Assembly: GCF_009857595.1 (NCBI RefSeq)
Contig: NZ_WWCU01000038.1
Location: 1-60,045 of the forward strand
Origin: Pseudoduganella aquatica
Lineage (GTDB): Bacteria; Pseudomonadota; Gammaproteobacteria; Burkholderiales; Burkholderiaceae_D
Length of the DNA stretch: 60,045 nt
Direction: 5' to 3'
This document shows, piece by piece, positions 7,584-14,500 of the stretch; position 1 is the first letter of the stretch, and each line of letters starts with the position of its first letter. Below the pieces are notes generated by a model. The model saw only the letters and a list, made by a program, of their open reading frames with translations, had not been told where the DNA came from and ran no database searches. The position numbers and the translations under genes are program-made.

Positions 7584-9542
7584 ATGACCAGCACCACCGA
7601 AGAACACGACCTGGGCGACGACGATCTCCTGTGCCAGCAACTGGGCTTGCCCGCACGGGGCGTGAGCCTGGTGAAGATGGAGGGGCGGGTGTTCCTGCGC
7701 ATCGCCGGCGAGGTGAAGGCCGAGGGCCTGACCGTGCCTTACCAGCTGGTGCCCGCGCAGGGCGTACTGGCCAAGCCGTCCAAGTGGCGCAAGATGGACA
7801 CCGAGGCGCGCAGCGCGCTGCTGCGCGAACGCAGCGGCGACAAGGCGATCCACGACCTGCATGAACAGGCGACCGGTTTTGTGCACGAAATCGCCGCCGC
7901 AGCCGAGGACTACGATTTCGACGCGATGAGTTTCCTGCATACGCTGGACGACTTGCAGACGTCCCTGATGGCCGGCGAGGTGTTCGACCGCATCCGCCAG
8001 CGCCTGGACCACGCCATCGAGCGCCAGACCGAGGAGCGCTACGCCGAGCGCACCAAGCAAAGCATCAACCTGGCCGAATACCCCGATTCCTTTGAGGTGG
8101 CGCGCCGCCTGCCGCGCCGCTTTGTCGCGTTGCTGGGGCCGACCAATTCCGGCAAGACGCACCGCGCCATCGAGGCGCTGGCGAAGGCGCCGAGCGGCAT
8201 CTACCTGGCGCCGCTGCGCCTGCTGGCGCTGGAGAACTACGAGCGGCTGCAGGAGTTCAAGCAGCACGGCAAGCCGCTGGCGGTGAGCCTGGTGACGGGC
8301 GAGGAGCGCCGCCTGGCCGAAGGCGCCACCCACGTGGCGAGCACGGTGGAAATGCTGGACACGCGCACGCCGGTGGACGTGGCCGTGATCGACGAAATCC
8401 AGATGCTGGCGGACCGCGACCGTGGCGCCGCCTGGACCGCCGCCGTGTGCGGCGCGCCGGCGCGGACCGTGTACCTGGTTGGCGCGCCGGAAGCGCGCCG
8501 CGCCATCGAGGCGCTGGCCGAGCGGCTGGAGTGTCCATTGGAAGTGCATATCCTGAAACGCAAGGCGCCGCTGTCGATGGAGGCCACCTCGGTGCGCAAG
8601 GTGCGCAACCTGCGCAAGGGCGACGCGGTGATCGCCTTCTCGCGCCGCGAAGTGCTGATGTGGCGCGACATGGTGACGGAGGCCGGGCTGTCGGTGGCCA
8701 CCGTGTACGGCAACCTGTCGCCCGAGGTGCGGCGCGCGCAGGCGCAGCGCTTCCGCGAAGGGCAGGCCGACGTGGTGGTGGGCACGGATGCCATCGCCAT
8801 GGGCCTGAACATGCCGATCTCGCGCATAGTAATGACCACCAGCGTGAAGTACAACGGCTACGAGGAAGAGGAGATCCCGGCCGCGCTGGCGCGCCAGATC
8901 GCGGGCAGGGCGGGGCGCTACGGCATCCACGAGGAAGGCCTGGTGGCGGGCTTTGACGACGATACGCACCAGGTGATGCGCTCGTTGCTGAAGGAGAAGC
9001 TGGCGCCGCTGAACACCAGCGGCTTCTCGGTGGCGCCCACGCTGGAGCATTTGCACCGCATTGCCTCGGTCACCAGCGAGACCTCGCTGGCCAAGCTGCT
9101 CAAGCGCTTCGTGCACAATATCGACGTGCCGGACGGCTTCTTCTATCCGCGCATTACGGAAGACCAGACCAGCCGCGCCGAATGGCTGGACAGCCTGCCG
9201 CTGTCGGTGGCGGACAAGTTCACGCTGTCGCTGGTGCCGGTGTCGAGCAAGGTGATGTCCTTGCAGCGCGCCTGGGAGCACTGGGCCTTGTCGCTGTCGC
9301 GCGCCAAGCCCACGCGGCTGAAGGCGGACGACTTTGCGCTTTCCTATCTGTCGCTGCAGGAGGTGGAGGATGCCTGCCGCCTGTATTCCGCCTACGCCTG
9401 GCTGGGCTACCGCTTGCCCGAGTTCTTCCCGGACATCGAACTGGCGCAGGAATTGTCGCGCCGCGCGTCCGAACGGGTGGACTCCGTGCTGCAGGACCAG
9501 AACGCCGTCAGCCGCAAGCGCCATCCCAAGCGCTGGCGCTGA
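7584..9542 (+). CDS. SUV3-like DExH RNA helicase
   Basis: This 652-residue helicase resembles the mitochondrial SUV3 RNA helicase family rather than the common DEAD-box proteins. Motif I GPTNSGKT is at about residue 184, the unusual motif II DEIQM at about 269, and the C-terminal RecA domain carries VVVGTDAIAMGLNMPISRIVM and QIAGRAGRYG. A C-terminal helical region follows (about 460-640). The first 170 residues hold an extra domain without a family I recognise. SUV3 proteins unwind RNA with 3'-to-5' polarity, in mitochondria together with an exoribonuclease; which nuclease would partner here is unknown. It is a single gene with its own start and shows no operon. Confidence 0.85.
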   Translation: MTSTTEEHDLGDDDLLCQQLGLPARGVSLVKMEGRVFLRIAGEVKAEGLTVPYQLVPAQGVLAKPSKWRKMDTEARSALLRERSGDKAIHDLHEQATGFVHEIAAAAEDYDFDAMSFLHTLDDLQTSLMAGEVFDRIRQRLDHAIERQTEERYAERTKQSINLAEYPDSFEVARRLPRRFVALLGPTNSGKTHRAIEALAKAPSGIYLAPLRLLALENYERLQEFKQHGKPLAVSLVTGEERRLAEGATHVASTVEMLDTRTPVDVAVIDEIQMLADRDRGAAWTAAVCGAPARTVYLVGAPEARRAIEALAERLECPLEVHILKRKAPLSMEATSVRKVRNLRKGDAVIAFSRREVLMWRDMVTEAGLSVATVYGNLSPEVRRAQAQRFREGQADVVVGTDAIAMGLNMPISRIVMTTSVKYNGYEEEEIPAALARQIAGRAGRYGIHEEGLVAGFDDDTHQVMRSLLKEKLAPLNTSGFSVAPTLEHLHRIASVTSETSLAKLLKRFVHNIDVPDGFFYPRITEDQTSRAEWLDSLPLSVADKFTLSLVPVSSKVMSLQRAWEHWALSLSRAKPTRLKADDFALSYLSLQEVEDACRLYSAYAWLGYRLPEFFPDIELAQELSRRASERVDSVLQDQNAVSRKRHPKRWR

Positions 9543-9549
9543 CTTCTGT

Positions 9550-12500
9550 TTATGGACGCTCCAGCGTCACGCTCATCAGGCCGATCACGCTGTCGTTGCT
9601 GAGCGTGCGCAGGGTCAGGCTGCGCAAGGGTTTCTTCGGATCGAGCGCGATGGCGAGCGCCGTCGCCGCGCCGCCGGGCACCACGCCGCCGCTGCTTTGC
9701 AGGCGCACCGCGCCGGTTTTCAGGTCCACGCGCGGCGGCACCGGTTGCGGGCGGCTGAACTGGTAATCGTCGATGAAGTAGTCCTGCTCGATGGGCCACC
9801 AGTTGACCGGATTGTGCAGCGCCAGCCGCGCGGTGGTGCCGTCCGCGTAATGCACCAGCACTTCGCCGTTGTCGATGCGGCTCTGCATGAAGTTGGTGGA
9901 GCCGGCCATCAGCAGCCAGGCCTGCCGCGCCTTGCCCGCCAGCGGGATCTCCACTGATTTTGGATAGTTGTCCCACTGCGAGGTGAAGACGATGTTGCGC
10001 GCCTGCGCGCCGGCCGGTGTGGCGAAGGGCACGCCGTTGGGCATGCGCAGCAAGCCGCCGTTGGCTGCGGCCACCGCGCGCAGGCCGCTGTCGTCAATCT
10101 CCGCCGTGGCGTTGACGTGGCCCGCCCATGCGCCTATGCCTTGCGCCGGCAGGGACAGCGAAACATGGGGCGAGCGCGGGGACTGGTATTTGCCGGGCGC
10201 GAAGATGTCCTGCGCCTTCTCGTTGAAATAGGGCGCAAGGCTGACGGCTTCCAGTGTTGCGCCGCGCTTGTCGGTATTCCAGTCCGTTGCGGGCGGCAGC
10301 GCGGCGGCGCGCGGCGCGCCTGCGGCCGCAGCGTTGGCCGTAGCCGCTGCCACGGTCCTTGCGCCAGCCCATTCGATGGCGATGGCCGTCTCGCGCGCCA
10401 TGGGCGCTTCGATCAGCAGCGCGGCCTGGCCCACGGATGCGGGATCGCGCCGCCACGCTGCGGGCGCGCCGTTGACGGTGACGCGCTGCACGCGCTGGTA
10501 GGCTTGCGGAATGCGCAGCGTGACGGTGCGGAAGCGCTGCCCGGACTGCGTGACCGTCCAGCGTTCGGCCTTGCCGCTGCGGGTGAAGTCCAGCCCCAGG
10601 TCTGGATGCGCAAGGCGCGCATGGTTCCATGACGCGGGGAAGCCGGGACGCACGGTGAGCGTGCCGGCCAGCGCGTCCGGCGCCACTCCGAACAGGCCTT
10701 CCACGATGGCGCGCGACATGACGCCGGCGCCGTCTGCGAAGTCGCGCTGCGATTCGCGGCGGTAGGCGTCCAGGTAGTTCATGCTGCCCACGTTGCCGGG
10801 CGAGATGCCCATATACATGCTGGCCAGCAGGGCGCTTTTCGCCAGCAGGAAGGCCTCGCCGGCGCTGCCGGCCTGCCACAGCGCCAGTGCAGTATGCAGG
10901 TTCTCGCCCATCACCACGTTGTTGATGGACCAGGAGTAGGGCATCCAGTCGCTGGTGGGCAGCACATGGTAGGCCGCGTCGGCGGGCACGCCCGGCCCGC
11001 TGACCGGGATGGGCTTCAGGCGCCGCTTGAGCGCGGCGGCCATGCGCTGCGCCTCCTGCGGCGTGGGCACGCCGGAATCGATGGTGTGATAGAAGCTCCA
11101 CAGGCCGTAGCTGGGGTGCAGCAGCTGCGCGCCCAGCAGGTCTTTGTATTCGGCGAAAGCGCCTTCCTCCTGCATCCACAGGTGGGCGCGCATGGCTTGC
11201 GCTATCAGCTCCGCTTCGCGCTCATAGGGCTGCGCGTCCTTGCCCAGCAGGCGGGCGATGCGCGCCGCGCTGCGGTTGGCGTACACGTTGTAGGCCGACG
11301 CGTGGCTGGCGCCGCCGCCGTTGTAGTACAGGTCGTCGCTGGCCCAGATGTTGGCGTAGGCTTCGTACAGCGGCAGCTTGGCGGGGCCGAATTCGCGCCG
11401 GAACAGGCGGCGTTCCCAGGCCAGGTGGCGTTCTATCACGGGCCATGCGCTGCGCGCGTACTCCACGTCGCCTGTCCACAGCAGATGCCGGAACAGCGCG
11501 TCCATGAAGACCATATTCATGTCGTAGTGCGAGTTGGACAGGTCGCCGTTGGAATGCAGGCCGGCCTCGTTGCGCGCCAGGTTGGAAACGGTGTCCGCGC
11601 CGGGCAGCCGGTCCGGGACGGGCTGCGTGTTCTGGCGCGGCGTCCACGCGCCCAGGTTGCTGCGCGCGCGGGCGTGCCAGCCCAGCGCATCCAGCGCATA
11701 CGGGCCGCGCCAGCCGAGCAGCTTGGTGCGCCAGGCGATGGCGCCGTGCATGATGGCCTGGTCGGCTTCGTCCCACAGCGCGTCGGCGGCGACGTTGAGC
11801 GCGCCCACGGCGGCGTTCAGATAAGGGTCGGGCGTATCGATGCTGACCGTGCGGCGCAGCGCGGCGAAGTGCTGCTGCGTTTCGGCGAACAGCGCGGGCA
11901 GCTGGCTGCGCGCATATTGCGGGTCGAGCGGGATGATTTTTTTCGGCGCGGCGGCGGGCTTGCCTGCGGTGACGGCCTTGTACTGGTCGAGGTCCTGCGC
12001 GGGCGCACCGCCGGGCAGGCGTTGCAGGGACAGCAGCAAGGGCGCGTCGTTTTGCAGCGGCACGCGGCCAAGGACGATGGGCGAGGCAGTTTTTTCCGCA
12101 GCCGCTTCGGCGGATTGTGGTGCAAGCAGCGCGGGCAGGTCGTTCCACTGCGCGCCGTCGGCTATGCGCAGCGTGCTGCCGGCCGGCGCCACGCCTGCGA
12201 TAAGGCCGGCGCGGCTGGCCAGGGTGTAGCCGTCGCCGTCCAGCGTGATGCGGTTGCCGCTGGCGTGTTCGGGTTGGAACTGGAAGTATTCGCTGATGGG
12301 AACCTTCTCGGTGCCGATGTCGCCGTCGCGCACGCCGCGCGCGCCGTTCACGCCGCCGTAGGCCCATACCAGTTCGGCCCCTGCGCCCAGTCCTTGGGCT
12401 TCGGTGCGCACGATCAGTCCCTCAGTGCGCGCATAGGCCAGCGCCACGATGCTGACGACGCCGCTGGGGCCGAAGGCAGGGTCGCGGATCTCGTAGCGCA

Positions 12501-12864
12501 GTTCGCCGGGCCGGTAGCGCGTGGTGATGGCGGCGGCCTGGTGCAGCCACACCGCGCCGGCGGCGGTGCGCACGGCCAGGCGCAGGTTGCCGCCACGGCC
12601 GGGCAGGTAGAGCAGGAATTCGGGTTTGTCGCCGCCGTCGGCGCGGAAGGCTGTGTTGCCGCCATAAAGCGAGCGGTTGAAGAACTCGGCGCCGTTGTCG
12701 ATGACGAAGTCTTGTCCGTCCGGCCGATAACGCAGCGCCTGCTGCACGCGGCCCTCCAGGTTGGGCCGCAGCCCTCCGGTGGCGGAGGGACCGGCCCCGG
12801 CGGCAAGCCCGGCGGCCTGCGCCAGCATGGCTGCGGCGAGCGCGCGGCGCACAAAACTTTTCAT
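9550..12864 (-). CDS. Large exported DUF4450 protein, glycoside hydrolase-like
   Basis: The 1104-residue product has a signal peptide (about 1-23) and resembles DUF4450 proteins, which look like (alpha/alpha)6-barrel glycosidases with flanking beta-sandwich domains. An N-terminal beta domain (about 25-300) precedes an all-helical core rich in W, D and N (about 330-720, with segments such as WRTKLLGWRGPYALDALGWHARAR and SNGDLSNSHYDMNMVFMDAL). The C-terminal ~300 residues are beta-rich. It probably acts on a polysaccharide in the periplasm, but the linkage cannot be read from sequence. I start at 12864, where the signal peptide begins. It is not adjacent to other sugar genes, and its stop lies 7 bases from the convergent helicase stop. 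Confidence 0.75.
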   Translation of the reverse strand: MKSFVRRALAAAMLAQAAGLAAGAGPSATGGLRPNLEGRVQQALRYRPDGQDFVIDNGAEFFNRSLYGGNTAFRADGGDKPEFLLYLPGRGGNLRLAVRTAAGAVWLHQAAAITTRYRPGELRYEIRDPAFGPSGVVSIVALAYARTEGLIVRTEAQGLGAGAELVWAYGGVNGARGVRDGDIGTEKVPISEYFQFQPEHASGNRITLDGDGYTLASRAGLIAGVAPAGSTLRIADGAQWNDLPALLAPQSAEAAAEKTASPIVLGRVPLQNDAPLLLSLQRLPGGAPAQDLDQYKAVTAGKPAAAPKKIIPLDPQYARSQLPALFAETQQHFAALRRTVSIDTPDPYLNAAVGALNVAADALWDEADQAIMHGAIAWRTKLLGWRGPYALDALGWHARARSNLGAWTPRQNTQPVPDRLPGADTVSNLARNEAGLHSNGDLSNSHYDMNMVFMDALFRHLLWTGDVEYARSAWPVIERHLAWERRLFRREFGPAKLPLYEAYANIWASDDLYYNGGGASHASAYNVYANRSAARIARLLGKDAQPYEREAELIAQAMRAHLWMQEEGAFAEYKDLLGAQLLHPSYGLWSFYHTIDSGVPTPQEAQRMAAALKRRLKPIPVSGPGVPADAAYHVLPTSDWMPYSWSINNVVMGENLHTALALWQAGSAGEAFLLAKSALLASMYMGISPGNVGSMNYLDAYRRESQRDFADGAGVMSRAIVEGLFGVAPDALAGTLTVRPGFPASWNHARLAHPDLGLDFTRSGKAERWTVTQSGQRFRTVTLRIPQAYQRVQRVTVNGAPAAWRRDPASVGQAALLIEAPMARETAIAIEWAGARTVAAATANAAAAGAPRAAALPPATDWNTDKRGATLEAVSLAPYFNEKAQDIFAPGKYQSPRSPHVSLSLPAQGIGAWAGHVNATAEIDDSGLRAVAAANGGLLRMPNGVPFATPAGAQARNIVFTSQWDNYPKSVEIPLAGKARQAWLLMAGSTNFMQSRIDNGEVLVHYADGTTARLALHNPVNWWPIEQDYFIDDYQFSRPQPVPPRVDLKTGAVRLQSSGGVVPGGAATALAIALDPKKPLRSLTLRTLSNDSVIGLMSVTLERP

Positions 12865-13137
12865 TGCAACCCCAGCAGTGGATATGCACCAGATGATAGC
12901 GGCAGGCGCTTCAGCTGTGGCCGTCCGCCGGATCATCTTTGTGATTGTTGACGCTGAGGCCGCTGAGCAAACCATGCCCGCTTAACTGCATTTCATCCCC
13001 GCGAAAATGCCGTTTATCCCAAGTCCGTTGTCTGGTTTGCACGCATTGCATACAGTGTTTGAACCGGCCACAAAACAAGTGTTGGCTGGCCTTGCAACCT
13101 TTTTCGAACCGAACGAATACTAAGGATGGGCCTCATC

Positions 13138-13575
13138 ATGAAAAAAATTATTCTGGCAGTGCTGCTGGGGGCAGCGTCGCTGGCCGCCGTTGCCCAAAAC
13201 ATGCAAACCGACGAGTCGGTGCAGGTTCCCGGCCGCGCGCTGAAGATAGAACTGCCAGCCCTGCCGCTGCATATGGGCCGTGACCAGAGCAGCGCCTTCC
13301 GTGGCAGCTACACGCTGTCCAATGGCCAGATGCTGCATCTGCGCCAATACGGTTCCGGCCCTGCGCTATACGCCGAAATCGATCAGCAAGGCGCACGCAA
13401 AATGATCGCCGCTTCGCCCAATACCTTTGTCGCGGCGGACCGTTCCCTGAAAGTGACGCTGGAACTGAAGCCGGACGGCGACGCCGGCGGCGAAGTGCTG
13501 ATGCGGGTGCCCGCGCAGCGCATGGCGGACGGCACGCTGAGCCAGGCGAAAGTGATCTCGGCGACGGTGCGCTAA
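13138..13575 (+). CDS. Small exported protein of unknown function, copy 2 of a paralogous pair
   Basis: A 145-residue protein with a signal peptide (MKKIILAVLLGAASLAAVAQ), related to the product at 443-877. Shared features are the signal peptide, G-S-Y-T-LSNGQ, YAEID, NTFVAADRSLKV and GGEVLMRVP near the C-terminus. The start at 13138 has AAGGATGGG as ribosome binding site; an ATG at 13126 lies inside that site and is less likely. Function is unknown. Nothing in the neighbourhood hints at a pathway: a DUF4450 gene lies upstream on the other strand and a solute-binding protein gene converges from the right with only 2 bases between them. Confidence 0.75.
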   Translation: MKKIILAVLLGAASLAAVAQNMQTDESVQVPGRALKIELPALPLHMGRDQSSAFRGSYTLSNGQMLHLRQYGSGPALYAEIDQQGARKMIAASPNTFVAADRSLKVTLELKPDGDAGGEVLMRVPAQRMADGTLSQAKVISATVR

Positions 13576-13577
13576 AC

Positions 13578-14366
13578 CTAGGGCGCGCTGGCCTGGGGCA
13601 TGGGCAGCCCGTAGCTGCGGTAGATGCGGAGCAGGGCGCCGTCCTTGGCCATGGCCTCGTAGGCCAATCGCCACGCGCCCGCTTCATGCTCGCCGAAGTC
13701 CTTGCCGCCGGCCAGCCACATGTCGGCCGATTCCACCAGCATGCCGGTCTGGAAGCTGGCGGGATTGCGGCCGGTCGCGCGTATCTTTTCCATATTGATG
13801 ACGTTGCCGCCGTACAGCGCGTCGACGATGCCGCGCTCGACCATGCGCACCATGTCCTCGAGCTTGGTAGCCTGCACGATCTGCGCTTCGTTGAACTGGC
13901 GGCCGAGCAGCTGCGCCAGGTTGGGTGAGCCGCGCAGCACCACGATGCGCAGCTTGCGGGCCTGCTCCAGCGTGGTAATGGGCTTGTCGCCTTGGCGGTT
14001 GATAAAGACGAAATGCTGGGTGTCCAGCTTCACCAGCCAGGTGTACTGCGCTTCGCGTTCCGGTGTGCGGGTCAGCGGCAGGATGGCCGTGTGCGGCCCA
14101 TGCTGGGCCAGCGCGATGGCGCGCGCCCAGGGGTAGAACGATACCTTGACCGGGTTGCCGGTGCGCTTGAGCAATTGCTCCACCACTTCCACGTGCAGGC
14201 CGGGGTGCTGAGGCTGGCCTTCGATGGCGTAGGGCGGCAGGTCGCCGGTGACGATGCTCAGGCGCGCGGCCTCGTCCGCCTGCGCGGGCAGCGTTCCCAG
14301 CAGCAGCGGCAGCAATAACCACATCGCCAGCACAGTACGGCCGAGGGAGTGGCGGCCCACCATCAT
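13578..14366 (-). CDS. Periplasmic solute-binding protein, SBP_bac_3-like
   Basis: The 262-residue product has a signal peptide (about 1-30, ending AQA) and the fold pattern of family 3 solute-binding proteins: LSIVTGDLPPYAIEG at the start, HVEVVEQLLKRTG, then LRIVVLRGSPNLAQLLG and VERGIVDALYGG in the second lobe. It has no transporter genes beside it. Stand-alone proteins like this are common in these bacteria and may serve as sensory or orphan receptors. The ATG pair at 14366/14363 follows GAAAGA. It is divergent from the propeller-GGDEF gene about 135 bases away, so the two could share a control region. Confidence 0.78.
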   Translation of the reverse strand: MMVGRHSLGRTVLAMWLLLPLLLGTLPAQADEAARLSIVTGDLPPYAIEGQPQHPGLHVEVVEQLLKRTGNPVKVSFYPWARAIALAQHGPHTAILPLTRTPEREAQYTWLVKLDTQHFVFINRQGDKPITTLEQARKLRIVVLRGSPNLAQLLGRQFNEAQIVQATKLEDMVRMVERGIVDALYGGNVINMEKIRATGRNPASFQTGMLVESADMWLAGGKDFGEHEAGAWRLAYEAMAKDGALLRIYRSYGLPMPQASAP

Positions 14367-14500
14367 TCTTTCACTTTCAGTATCTCCGGCATTGATACTT
14401 CCCATTCTACCTGTAGCCGTGCGGCAATGCACCCTGGCATTGTTTTTGTCTCCGCAGCCACGGTACGGTATGATCTTGCGCAATCGACAAAGGAGTTGGT

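Noticed and set aside
7566..9524. A long open frame on the minus strand opposite the SUV3-like helicase gene
   Set aside because: It mirrors the helicase codons, is full of His, Arg, Gln and Ala, has no family pattern and no ribosome binding site. High GC content makes such antisense frames common.
10894..12951. A 685-codon plus-strand frame opposite the DUF4450 gene
   Set aside because: Antisense shadow of a real gene: low-complexity composition and no recognisable domain.
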